From: Botryococcus braunii
Taxonomy: Eukaryota; Chlorophyta; Trebouxiophyceae
Reading direction: 5' to 3'
Assembly (NCBI GenBank): GCA_002005505.1
Contig: KV908566.1
Coordinates: forward strand, 1-64,000
Length of the DNA: 64,000 nt
Part shown: piece after piece, positions 1 to 8,937 of the stretch
How positions within the stretch are numbered: position 1 is the stretch's first letter
How the letters are laid out: each line of letters begins with the position of its first letter
The notes under the pieces: generated by a model
Database searches by the model: none
Seen by the model: only the letters and a program-made list of their open reading frames with translations
What the model was told of the DNA's origin: nothing
Translations under genes and position numbers: made by a program

Positions 1-460
1 GTTATGAGAGCACCTGTAGTCCGCAAAGGATTCAATGCACTGTAGGTTTCGTCAGTCAGACCTCGACACACCTTTGGCGCGACTGATACAGGTTCGACAG
101 GAGCGCTTCCTGCGGCAACAAAAGCAGTGCGACTGTCTCAAAACAAATCAAATATGCAATAGCAAGCTTCAACTTGTAGCAAACAGACAGACTTCCATTC
201 CGTGGCACAGGATTCGCAACCAACGAATGATTACATGGGACATATTACTGCTTGCCTACTGGCACAATCTCATATACGCATAAATTATTCTCACATAGCT
301 GGTTTATAGCATCGTCTCAAACATGTTCTGTGCCGGACCTGAGTCCGGCACACTCGTTCCCTTGACGACCTAATAGCACAGCTTTGCGACAGTCAACGAA
401 ATATCTAACCAAATAGGAATTATTCATTAATAAATCACAACTACATCAATACCTGTATGC
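1..460 (-). repeat. Family A LTR, copy 1, U5-side part (interrupted, error-rich)
   Basis: This is the reverse-complement LTR of copia family A, starting a few bases inside its U5 end. It matches the intact copy at 34240-35645 up to the ACAG/GTATTG boundary of the intervening segment, with many scattered small deletions. It stops at the plus-strand A element that begins at 463. The rest of the same LTR resumes at 8938, with about 60 bp of host LTR unaccounted for. The dropouts suggest assembly error rather than age. Confidence 0.85.
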
Positions 461-468
461 ATTGTTGT

Positions 469-565
469 AGGTAATGACCTAGATCAGGTAATTACTTAGG
501 GAGCATTACTGTTTGTTGTAAGTAATGACCTAGATCAGGTAATTACTCAGGGAGCATTACTGTTG
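469..565 (+). repeat. Two copies of an imperfect palindrome at the LTR start
   Basis: A motif reading TAATGACCTAGATCAGGTAA is present twice, followed each time by GGGAGCATTACTGTT. The motif is an imperfect inverted repeat centred on GATC. Copy number varies: two here with a period near 54 bp, two with a period near 32 bp in array LTRs 1, 3 and 4, and one in the LTR at 45604-46979. The position in U3 fits a regulatory protein site, but that is inference. Confidence 0.6.
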
Positions 566-823
566 GACTTATTCAGAGGTATTCTTCTGACTCATCCTAG
601 GCAAAACAGTCGTGCATGCCAGGCTGCCCTGGACGGCACAACACTGTTGGGCCTTAGGTGCAAACTACTGCATACTTCTTCCAGCTAGTCCTAGGAACTT
701 GGCTGTGAAGCGACATAATTCCTTGACAGACCTCAGTCTTCCTCACGTAACTTCACATAGAGGTTTGGACAACTTTGCATTGACTCACACAGCATCGTGG
801 CACTCAGTGGAACTTGTTTTTGG

Positions 824-847
824 GACCTCGAATACGTCTTCGAGGTC
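824..847 (+). other. Hairpin in A LTR U3 (9-bp stem)
   Basis: GACCTCGAA and TTCGAGGTC are separated by 6 nt. In the minus-strand array LTRs (for example 35283-35306) the corresponding 24 bp is a perfect palindrome with GTAC-like centre ATACGTAT, so the pairing is kept through sequence change. Confidence 0.6.
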
Positions 848-983
848 AGTCAAACTAATTCTTAGGCGGCCACATCAGTGTGTTTAATTAGGTACAGAAA
901 ATGGGACCTTTAGGTATTTTGTCTAGGACACATCATCCGTATTGGATTACCAATTAGGGACCTTTTGGAATGAGAAGCTTTCA

Positions 984-1007
984 GGGACTCGACTTTTATC
1001 GAGTCCC
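984..1007 (+). other. Hairpin in A LTR (9-bp stem)
   Basis: GGGACTCGA and TCGAGTCCC flank a 6-nt loop about 50 bp before X1, the presumed transcript start. The same hairpin is present in all well-preserved A LTRs here. Confidence 0.6.
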
Positions 1008-1059
1008 TTGGGCGCCAAACACGGTCAGGTATTTAACTGCTGGAGGCGACAGACTCGTC

Positions 1060-1402
1060 ATTCGTTGGTTGGCCGAATCCTGTGCCACGGAATGGAAGTC
1101 CTGTCTGTTTGCTACAAGTTGAAGCTTGCTATTGCATATTTGATTTGTGTTTGAGACAGTCGCACTTGCTTTTTGGTTGCCGCAAGGGAAGGCGCTCCTG
1201 TCGAACCTGTATCAGTCGCGCGCAAAGGGTACGTTGGCACTTTGACAGATGATAGAATAGCATGATGTATTTGATAACCACTGCATTTGCAATGTTGCTC
1301 ATTGCTCTGGCTAAATCGTAATGCTCGGGGCAATAGGTGTGTCGAGGTCTGACTGACGAAACCTCTACAAGTGCATTGACAAATCCTTTTGCGGACTTAC
1401 AG
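1060..1402 (+). repeat. LTR segment X1 (unspliced-like copy)
   Basis: This 343-bp segment starts ATTCGTTGG and ends CTTACAG. It contains the 108-bp GT...AG segment at 1229-1336 that is absent from X2. It is followed by GTATTG, a donor-like context. Confidence 0.8.
1229..1336 (+). other. Candidate 108-bp GT-AG intron in the LTR
   Basis: It begins GTACGTTGG and ends GCAATAG. The X2 copy is continuous across exactly this segment. The breakpoint is ambiguous by about 3 nt because of shared G/T residues, but one permitted placement is a canonical GT-AG intron with a strong-looking GTACGT donor. Splicing of an RNA followed by reverse transcription would explain it. An insertion into X1 or a chance deletion in X2 are alternatives. 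Confidence 0.55.
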
Positions 1403-1630
1403 GTATTGATGTAGTTGTGATTTAATGATATAATTCCTATTTGGTTAGATATTTCGTTGACTGTCGCAAAGCTGTGCTATTAGGTCGTCAAGGGAACGAG
1501 TGTGCCGGACTCAGGTCCGGCACAGAACATGTTTGAGACGATGCTATAAAACCAGCTGATGTGAGAAGTAATTTATGCGTATATGAGATTGTGCCAGTAG
1601 GGCAAGCAGTAATATTGTCCCATGTAATCG
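1403..1630 (+). other. Intervening segment between X1 and X2 of A LTR
   Basis: It is 228 bp, begins GTATTG after ACAG and ends TGTAATCG immediately before X2. It contains a 10-bp-stem hairpin at 1501-1524 (TGTGCCGGAC, 4-nt loop, GTCCGGCACA). The equivalents in elements C and F also begin GT and end with TGTAA and 1-3 nt. It may be the 3' end of an intron-retaining transcript; this is inference. Confidence 0.55.
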
Positions 1631-1865
1631 ATTCGTTGGTTGGCCGAATCCTGTGCCACGGAATGGAAGTCCTGTCTGTTTGCTACAAGTTGAAGCTTGC
1701 TATTGCATATTTGATTTGTGTTTGAGACAGTCGCACTTGCTTTTTGGTTGCCGCAAGGGAAGGCGCTCCTGTCGAACCTGTATCAGTCGCGCGCAAAGGG
1801 TGTGTCGAGGTCTGACTGACGAAACCTCTACAAGTGCATTGACAAATCCTTTTGCGGACTTACAG
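1631..1865 (+). repeat. LTR segment X2 (spliced-like copy)
   Basis: This 235-bp segment is identical by eye to X1 except that it lacks 1229-1336. It ends CTTACAG and is followed by the 28-nt U5. Confidence 0.8.
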
Positions 1866-1877
1866 GTGTTCTCTCTG

Positions 1878-1906
1878 CCCATAACCTTTCACAGGTTATG
1901 GGCCCA
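1878..1906 (+). promoter_or_regulatory. Half-tRNA-iMet primer-binding site with facing inverted repeat
   Basis: The 13 nt at 1894-1906, GGTTATGGGCCCA, directly follow the LTR. They complement the anticodon arm of eukaryotic initiator tRNA-Met (TGGGCCCATAACC), the internal site used by Drosophila copia with a cleaved half tRNA. The last 17 bases of the LTR contain GCCCATAACC, so LTR end and primer site can pair as a 10-bp hairpin with a 7-nt loop. CCCATAACC followed by TTTCACA recurs at 2027-2042 just before the gag start. Confidence 0.85.
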
Positions 1907-2044
1907 CCTGCCCATCGAGCTACGCCGAAGCCAAGGTTGCAGAGTACGAGGAGTCCGCCTTGAATACCTGCTGCACGTCATATCCAGAACGATTCATATC
2001 TGCAAAGTGACCCAGACTTGCAGAAACCCATAACCTTTCACACA

Positions 2045-5000
2045 ATGACCCAGTCTGCGGAATCATCTCCAATGGACCAGCTGAACCAACAGCCTCCTGT
2101 AAGTCTGGGTGGTCAATCCACAGAACAGGAGAAGACAGCACTCCCAGTGGTTTCGATACTGACAGCCTTACTGCACGAGGACACAACAAAGCCATCAACA
2201 ACAAATGTTAAGGTAGCCCATCCCTTATTAAAGGATGGGTGGAATTTCAAGTCCTGGCTTTATGATCTGACCACTGCAGCCATCCACAAGGAGTGCACGG
2301 AGGCCTTTCAGAAACCCCTTCCTTTCACGAGAGCAAATGCTGCTGCCATGATGCTGATCACTGGCAGTGTCCCAGTGGAGTGGAGTCCTATGTTGACAAT
2401 GAAGCCCTCTGCCTTTGATGCCCTGTTATACATAGCCAATAAGTTCACTGGAGGACACAACAAGTCTGTTAACCGCCAGTGGCTACACACACTCAAAACA
2501 GAGCACATGACCAGGGAGGAGACGTTCGAGACATTTGTCATGAAAAAATTCATACTTTTCCAGAACCTCCTGGACAACTCCCACTCCATTGACCCCGAAG
2601 ATGTCACTAATGCTATTGTGGATTGTCTCCCCACTGAGCTAGCACAGTTCAAAGGAGCACTCTATGGGCATTGTTGCGGGCGCTCCTCAGAAGATGTGGT
2701 AAAAATCCTGCAGAGCCATGCCTATGGTGCTGGCTTCAATGACCAGCTCCCTCGACCTCTTCCCAAGGCAGCGGCAGTCCTCCCAAAGTCCCAGGACCCT
2801 GAGGCAGACCAGTCAGAGCAAGACAGAAAGAGGTCACGAAAAGTCAGGTGCTGGGAGTGTGGGAGCCGTGGACACATCAGCAAGGAGTGCACAAAATGGA
2901 AAAAGGGTACTGGAGAGGAGCAAGCTGGCGACAGAAGTAAGCATTCACTGCCAAGTGTTCCCTCTGCATCCAACAGTACCCATGTTCCATGTCCTAAAAA
3001 CGCAGAAGCCGTTCCTATCTCACTGCCCAGTGTGACGTTTAATGTATTACAAAGTGGTGGGATAGGGCACTCGTGCGAGGAATGGCTTGTGGACTCTGGG
3101 GCTACTGTCCACCTGGTTAATGACTTTGGTGTATTGCAGAACCCCACAGTGTACACAGAACCACGTCAACTGCAGTTGGCTACATCAGAGTCTCATGGTT
3201 CCATCATTGCTAGTGGGAGTGTGTGTCTGGTGAATGCAGAAGGGAAGTTACTGTGGCTCCATAATGTACAATGTGTTCCACAGGCCAGCACAAATCTCTT
3301 GTCTGTATCAGCTGGGGTAAGGGATGGTATTCAATTTGTTCCACGTGAGAATGGGACCTACAGCAGTCTGGTGGGACCCATGGGTTGGGAGTGCAGCATT
3401 GTAGAAAGATATGGGTTGTATGTTCTGAGGGGAATTTATCCCACCAAATATCAGGTGGCTTGTCAAGTGTGTGTGAACCCTATGTCTGCACATCATGCTG
3501 CGCACAAACCTGCACATAACTGCAAGTTGCGAAAACTTTGGCATGAGAGGTTAGGGCATCCTGGGAAGACAGCCACAGAGCGTTTGAGCAGGGAGGAGTT
3601 GTGTACTGGGATACCTGTGTCCCTTCTTCCTTGTTCAAAGTGCGATACTCACTGTGACCCTTGTGTTCGGGGAAAGCAGTGTAAACCATCTTTCAAGCCA
3701 AGTTCACATGAGCCGCCTCGAGTACTGCATCGAATACATGCGGATACGGTTGGTGCCATGTCAACTCCTGGCGTTGAAGGGGAAAAGTTTTCTGTCACAG
3801 TAGTGGATGAGTTGTCTAATTTCGTTTCAGTGTTACCAGTCACTAGCAAGGCTACCATTGCATCTCATTTGACAGACACTATTACATACTGGGAGAGACA
3901 GACAGAATCCAAGGTTAAGGCGGTTAGGACTGACAGGGGCACAGAGTTCTTGAATAAAACGTTTCATGGGTTCTGTACAGAGAATGGCATTCACACTGAG
4001 ACCTCTGCCGCGTATACTCCACAGCAGAATGGAGTTGCTGAGAGAATGAATCGAACATTGAAAGAGAAGGCCAGAACATTGCTGTTGGGTGTTCAGGCAG
4101 ATGAGAGTCTTTGGGTGGATGCAATGCTTACTGCTGCATATTTACATAATGTGATGCCAGTCTCTGGTCAGGAGAAAACCCCATTTGAAATGTTCACTGG
4201 CTCTGTCCCTGATCTGTCCCATTTGCGCAAGTGGGGCTGTTTGGCATACGTGAAACATGCCAAACACCAGGTGTCATCTTTGGGTGCACAGTCTGAGGCA
4301 GGTATGTTTGTGGGATACTGTCCACACACCAAGGGGTACAAGGTCCGACTGCCTGGTAGGACAGTGGTGTCTCCGAGTGTACATTTTGTGGAGAGCCAGA
4401 GTGGTGCGTCTGCCATTGGGCTTCAAGCTGCTGGGCCCGGTCCTGTATCTGCAACCCAGCCTGGATCTAGCCTGGATCCGGACCCAGCCTCACCTCAACC
4501 GGGACCCAGCCTGGACCAGGACCTGAATCCTGTGGAATTGGAGACCCCTGCATCCACTGAGGCAACAATTCCCATGGAGGACAACAGTAGCGAGGACGAT
4601 GAACCCTCCCCAGCTCGCCCTCAAACTGCCCGACTGCATCCAGACCCCACTGCACCCCGCGCACCTTGTGCACCCCCTGCGCGCACTAGGCACTCCAACC
4701 TCACTGCACCCTGCGCCCCCGCCGCGTCATCCCCAGTGGCGTCTCCTGGCTCTACAGCGCCTCGTCCAGCATCCTCAAGCCAATCACCTGGAGTCAGTGA
4801 GGTGCCCAGGCGCATGCATGCTGCTACCAGGCATGGGACCTCTGCACCAACCACCAGTGGAGGGATTCGCACCATAGCCCGACTGAGACTCATGGCAGTA
4901 CCACTGGCCAAGTCTCCAACTTCACGCACCCCGGGCGCATTCCCCTGGCCTGGTGGTACGGCACGTTTCCAGCTGCAGCCTGGAGCTTTGACACGTGCAG

Positions 5001-7321
5001 AGCGTCTGCAGCAACGAAATGCTCGTAAACAGCAACCCAAGTCTGGTGACATCACAGAGCAGGCTGGGATCGAAGCTGCTGATGAAGCTCCTACCACCGT
5101 CACTGTACATGATGACATCAGTACAGAAGAAGGGGGGATTACAACGTCCAGGGAACCAGGGGAAGCAGGAGACGTAGGGGAAGCAGGAGAAGCAGAATGT
5201 ACTGGGAGGGGTACTGGAGTTGACACTGACTCTGCAGTGGAGGGTGATTCAAGTGCTGTTGATCAGTGTAGCGATGACAATGCTGTTGCTATGCATGTAC
5301 GTGATGAGGCTGTAGGGAGGCTTGTTAATGCAAAATGTGAATCTGATCGTGAAACTCGACTTCGAGTTAGCAATGTGCATGACGCAGTGGACCATTCTGA
5401 GATGGTATGTGAACATGAAGAGATGATAACTGCTGCTGCTGTGAGAGAAGATGAGAGCGGGAGTCAGGAAGCACGGAGAGTAGTGGGTCAGATGAGATCC
5501 AGAGGCAAGGTTGCATTCTTTGATAATCTGCCATCTGCCACAAGGCAGAGCTCAGATAATCCATGGGCAGGATCTGCCAGGATTGTTAGAGACATTTTGC
5601 ATGAGCAAGATGGGGCAGAACCCAGTGGGGAGATGCCTTCATGTGTGTTCCGTACGGCGGATTCAGGAGGGGATGCCAGTGAACCTGCCAGTATTGCTTT
5701 TCTACGTGCTTGCCTTGCTAGTCCTGCAGGAGTGAGATTTAGCAAGATTCCTGTACCAAGTAACTATCGTGAGGCACGAATGTCTGATCAGTGGGTGTTT
5801 TGGGAACAAGCCATGATCGAGGAGAAGAACTCTCTCGATGCTCATGAGTGCTTTGAGTACACTGAAAGACCCAGAGGAAAGAAAGTCATCCCAGTTCACT
5901 GGATCTATTCTGTTAAAGTCGATGCCCATGGTAATGTTATAAGGTACAAAGCTCGTCTTGTTGCACAAGGATGTCGTCAAATTCAGGGTATTGATGTGGA
6001 CGAGGTCTTCGCACCCACCAGTAGCTTTGGGGCTCGACGTGTTCTTCTGTGTAAGGCAGCTGCTGAGGATATGGAAATTCATCAGCTCGATATAAAAACG
6101 GCCTTTTTGAATGGGGATCTGGAGGAAGAGGTTTACGTTACTCAACCTCCAGGATTTCACAATGGTGGTCCCCAAGTGTGTCGCTTGCGTAAGGCTCTGT
6201 ACGGCCTCAAACAAGCTCCACGTGCCTGGTATCATACGCTTGATGCCACACTGGCTAAACATGGATTTACTGCATGCATGTCAGATGCAGGAATCTATGT
6301 GTCAAATGTTCCAGGGGAAGATCCTGTGTATTTGGTTCTCTTTGTAGACGACATGCTGATCATGTCAAAGGCTCTCCCACGTGTATTGGCCTTTAAGGAG
6401 ACTATAGGGAAAGAGTTTTCTATTCATGATCTTGGGGAAGTCAAGGATTTCCTGGGATGTCAGATTGTTCGAGATCGAGAGCGGAAGCTGATGTGGATGA
6501 GTAGTGGGCTGAAGATAGATGCATTGGTGGACAGTTTTGGACTTAGTGGTGACACACGGGCCTATGACACACCCATGAGTAAATCATTTGTGCACACCAG
6601 TCACTCCACTCAGTCCAATCCCATTGATGGGGCTGGGGTTGCTTTGGAACCCGGGCATCGTTACTGTGAGCTGATTGGCTCTCTTCTGTATTTAGCTAAT
6701 ACCACACGTCCTGATATTGCTCATGCGGTAGGGGTTCTTTCACGGTATAGAGGCACACCTACCACTGCACATATGCAAGAAGGTCTTCGAGTGGTCCGGT
6801 ATTTGAAGGACACTCGGGATCTTGCACTCCAGCTTGGTGGGGGCACATCTCCTCTTGAGGGTTATGTCGATGCCGACTATGCGGGTGATCTAGATATGCG
6901 AGCATCCACTACAGGTTTCGTGTTCCAAGTTTATGGTGGGTCAGTTGTTTGGGGCAGCAAGAAACAAAGTGCCACTGCTACATCAACAGTGGAATCAGAG
7001 TTTCGAGCTGCTAGTCATGCTGTCAAAGAAGCCATTTGGCTTCGCGGTTTCTTGGAGGAGATTCATGTTGATGTGTGGAAACCTCCTCTGTTCATTGATA
7101 ACTCTGGGTGTGTTCGGAATTTACGGAATCTTGTAAATTCCAAGTACACCAAGCATGTTGCTGTGGCATTTCACCATGCACGTGCTGCTGTCATTCAGGG
7201 TGACGTGGACGTGAAGTATGTACCCACCCAGAAGAATGTGGCGGACATCTTTACGAAACCACTCGTCCCTGTGTTGTTCAAGATTCATCGCAATACACTT
7301 GGTGTCGTTTCACGCGAGTGA
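2045..7321 (+). CDS. Copia Gag-Pol polyprotein, intact
   Basis: A single 1758-aa frame from ATG 2045. Upstream in-frame codons come from the leader, so this ATG was preferred. Order: copia-type gag; zinc knuckle CX2CX4HX4C at about residue 269; aspartic protease DSG at 350; GAG-pre-integrase motif LWHERLGHPG near 498; integrase D567, D630 and E666 (D-D-35-E); then an unusually long Pro/Ser/acidic linker (about 780-1215); reverse transcriptase with FVDD at 1434-1436; and RNase H with YVDADYAGD near 1606 to the C-terminus. Gag and Pol are fused in one frame, as usual for copia. It would form the particle and perform reverse transcription and integration. No disabling change is seen. Confidence 0.96.
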   Translation: MTQSAESSPMDQLNQQPPVSLGGQSTEQEKTALPVVSILTALLHEDTTKPSTTNVKVAHPLLKDGWNFKSWLYDLTTAAIHKECTEAFQKPLPFTRANAAAMMLITGSVPVEWSPMLTMKPSAFDALLYIANKFTGGHNKSVNRQWLHTLKTEHMTREETFETFVMKKFILFQNLLDNSHSIDPEDVTNAIVDCLPTELAQFKGALYGHCCGRSSEDVVKILQSHAYGAGFNDQLPRPLPKAAAVLPKSQDPEADQSEQDRKRSRKVRCWECGSRGHISKECTKWKKGTGEEQAGDRSKHSLPSVPSASNSTHVPCPKNAEAVPISLPSVTFNVLQSGGIGHSCEEWLVDSGATVHLVNDFGVLQNPTVYTEPRQLQLATSESHGSIIASGSVCLVNAEGKLLWLHNVQCVPQASTNLLSVSAGVRDGIQFVPRENGTYSSLVGPMGWECSIVERYGLYVLRGIYPTKYQVACQVCVNPMSAHHAAHKPAHNCKLRKLWHERLGHPGKTATERLSREELCTGIPVSLLPCSKCDTHCDPCVRGKQCKPSFKPSSHEPPRVLHRIHADTVGAMSTPGVEGEKFSVTVVDELSNFVSVLPVTSKATIASHLTDTITYWERQTESKVKAVRTDRGTEFLNKTFHGFCTENGIHTETSAAYTPQQNGVAERMNRTLKEKARTLLLGVQADESLWVDAMLTAAYLHNVMPVSGQEKTPFEMFTGSVPDLSHLRKWGCLAYVKHAKHQVSSLGAQSEAGMFVGYCPHTKGYKVRLPGRTVVSPSVHFVESQSGASAIGLQAAGPGPVSATQPGSSLDPDPASPQPGPSLDQDLNPVELETPASTEATIPMEDNSSEDDEPSPARPQTARLHPDPTAPRAPCAPPARTRHSNLTAPCAPAASSPVASPGSTAPRPASSSQSPGVSEVPRRMHAATRHGTSAPTTSGGIRTIARLRLMAVPLAKSPTSRTPGAFPWPGGTARFQLQPGALTRAERLQQRNARKQQPKSGDITEQAGIEAADEAPTTVTVHDDISTEEGGITTSREPGEAGDVGEAGEAECTGRGTGVDTDSAVEGDSSAVDQCSDDNAVAMHVRDEAVGRLVNAKCESDRETRLRVSNVHDAVDHSEMVCEHEEMITAAAVREDESGSQEARRVVGQMRSRGKVAFFDNLPSATRQSSDNPWAGSARIVRDILHEQDGAEPSGEMPSCVFRTADSGGDASEPASIAFLRACLASPAGVRFSKIPVPSNYREARMSDQWVFWEQAMIEEKNSLDAHECFEYTERPRGKKVIPVHWIYSVKVDAHGNVIRYKARLVAQGCRQIQGIDVDEVFAPTSSFGARRVLLCKAAAEDMEIHQLDIKTAFLNGDLEEEVYVTQPPGFHNGGPQVCRLRKALYGLKQAPRAWYHTLDATLAKHGFTACMSDAGIYVSNVPGEDPVYLVLFVDDMLIMSKALPRVLAFKETIGKEFSIHDLGEVKDFLGCQIVRDRERKLMWMSSGLKIDALVDSFGLSGDTRAYDTPMSKSFVHTSHSTQSNPIDGAGVALEPGHRYCELIGSLLYLANTTRPDIAHAVGVLSRYRGTPTTAHMQEGLRVVRYLKDTRDLALQLGGGTSPLEGYVDADYAGDLDMRASTTGFVFQVYGGSVVWGSKKQSATATSTVESEFRAASHAVKEAIWLRGFLEEIHVDVWKPPLFIDNSGCVRNLRNLVNSKYTKHVAVAFHHARAAVIQGDVDVKYVPTQKNVADIFTKPLVPVLFKIHRNTLGVVSRE

Positions 7322-7507
7322 CGTCTTATTTTCCGGCTGGTGTTCACCACGACCGAGTGACCACGGGCAAAGGCGGAGGGTGAGGAGATTAGCTACCTCC
7401 TTCACTAGTAACTCCCCGAAGCACGCCTGACCCAGAAGCATGTACTACAGTGGGCGTTGCCTGAGAAGTAGTACAATAGCTGGACCTCTGAAACGTCCAA
7501 GGGGAAG
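7322..7507 (+). promoter_or_regulatory. 3' untranslated stretch and polypurine tract of A
   Basis: There are 177 non-coding bases after the stop, then AAGGGGAAG (7499-7507) abutting the 3' LTR. A purine run at this place primes plus-strand DNA synthesis in LTR elements. Elements C and F carry the same AAGGGGAAG. Confidence 0.85.
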
Positions 7508-8937
7508 TGTTGTAGGTAATGACCTAATCAGGTAATTACTTAGGGAGCATTACTGTTTGTTGTAAGTAATGACCTAGATCAGGTAATTACTCAGGGAGCA
7601 TTACTGTTGGACTTATTCAGAGGTATTCTTCTGACTCATCCTAGGCAAAACAGTCGTGCATGCCAGGCTGCCCTGGACGGCACAACACTGTTGGGCCTTA
7701 GGTGCAAACTACTGCATACTTCTTCCAGCTAGTCCTAGGAACTTGGCTGTGAAGCGACATAATTCCTTGACAGACCTCAGTCTTCCTCACGTAACTTCAC
7801 ATAGAGGTTTGGACAACTTTGCATTGACTCACACAGCATCGTGGCACTCAGTGGAACTTGTTTTTGGGACCTCGAATACGTCTTCGAGGTCAGTCAAACT
7901 AATTCTTAGGCGGCCACATCAGTGTGTTTAATTAGGTACAGAAAATGGGACCTTTAGGTATTTTGTCTAGGACACATCATCCGTATTGGATTACCAATTA
8001 GGGACCTTTTGGAATGAGAAGCTTTCAGGGACTCGACTTTTATCGAGTCCCTTGGGCGCCAAACACGGTCAGGTATTTAACTGCTGGAGGCGACAGACTC
8101 GTCATTCGTTGGTTGGCCGAATCCTGTGCCACGGAATGGAAGTCCTGTCTGTTTGCTACAAGTTGAAGCTTGCTATTGCATATTTGATTTGTGTTTGAGA
8201 CAGTCGCACTTGCTTTTTGGTTGCCGCAAGGGAAGGCGCTCCTGTCGAACCTGTATCAGTCGCGCGCAAAGGGTACGTTGGCACTTTGACAGATGATAGA
8301 ATAGCATGATGTATTTGATAACCACTGCATTTGCAATGTTGCTCATTGCTCTGGCTAAATCGTAATGCTCGGGGCAATAGGTGTGTCGAGGTCTGACTGA
8401 CGAAACCTCTACAAGTGCATTGACAAATCCTTTTGCGGACTTACAGGTATTGATGTAGTTGTGATTTAATGATATAATTCCTATTTGGTTAGATATTTCG
8501 TTGACTGTCGCAAAGCTGTGCTATTAGGTCGTCAAGGGAACGAGTGTGCCGGACTCAGGTCCGGCACAGAACATGTTTGAGACGATGCTATAAAACCAGC
8601 TGATGTGAGAAGTAATTTATGCGTATATGAGATTGTGCCAGTAGGGCAAGCAGTAATATTGTCCCATGTAATCGATTCGTTGGTTGGCCGAATCCTGTGC
8701 CACGGAATGGAAGTCCTGTCTGTTTGCTACAAGTTGAAGCTTGCTATTGCATATTTGATTTGTGTTTGAGACAGTCGCACTTGCTTTTTGGTTGCCGCAA
8801 GGGAAGGCGCTCCTGTCGAACCTGTATCAGTCGCGCGCAAAGGGTGTGTCGAGGTCTGACTGACGAAACCTCTACAAGTGCATTGACAAATCCTTTTGCG
8901 GACTTACAGGTGTTCTCTCTGCCCATAACCTTTCACA
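7508..8937 (+). repeat. 3' LTR of family A element
   Basis: It is a near-perfect copy of 463-1893, with one base missing in the first palindrome (CCTAATCAGG instead of CCTAGATCAGG). It has the same X1, intervening and X2 layout. It abuts an inverted A LTR at 8938, making a large LTR-LTR inverted repeat. Confidence 0.95.

Larger units (their letters stand above)
463..1893 (+). repeat. 5' LTR of family A element
   Basis: It starts TGTTGTAGG and ends TTTCACA directly before the primer-binding site, with TG...CA termini. From its start it holds two copies of an imperfect palindrome, two hairpins in the presumptive U3, then X1 (1060-1402), an intervening segment (1403-1630), X2 (1631-1865) and a 28-nt U5. 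X2 is a copy of X1 lacking 108 bp. The same order is present in the minus-strand A LTRs of the array, so it predates their split. Confidence 0.93.
463..8937 (+). mobile_element. Intact Ty1/copia LTR retrotransposon, family A
   Basis: This is a complete element: 5' LTR (463-1893), primer-binding site, a single long Gag-Pol frame (2045-7321), a polypurine tract and 3' LTR (7508-8937). The LTRs are 1431 and 1430 bp. The only difference I saw is a one-base gap near the start, so the insertion is recent. It lies head-on inside an A-type LTR of the opposite strand. No target-site duplication is visible: left flank ends TGCAT, right flank starts CACCT. The element is probably still competent as far as coding goes. 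Confidence 0.95.

Noticed and set aside
612..887. Short frames of 60-107 aa inside the A LTRs, repeated in every copy
   Set aside because: They recur only because the LTR recurs. They have no domain, and they span hairpins and repeats in the non-coding LTR.
1894..1906. Possible initiator tRNA gene because of GGTTATGGGCCCA
   Set aside because: Only the anticodon-arm complement is present, next to an LTR end in three elements, so it is a primer-binding site.
4621..5226. 201-aa minus-strand frame
   Set aside because: Antisense of the low-complexity linker in the A polyprotein.
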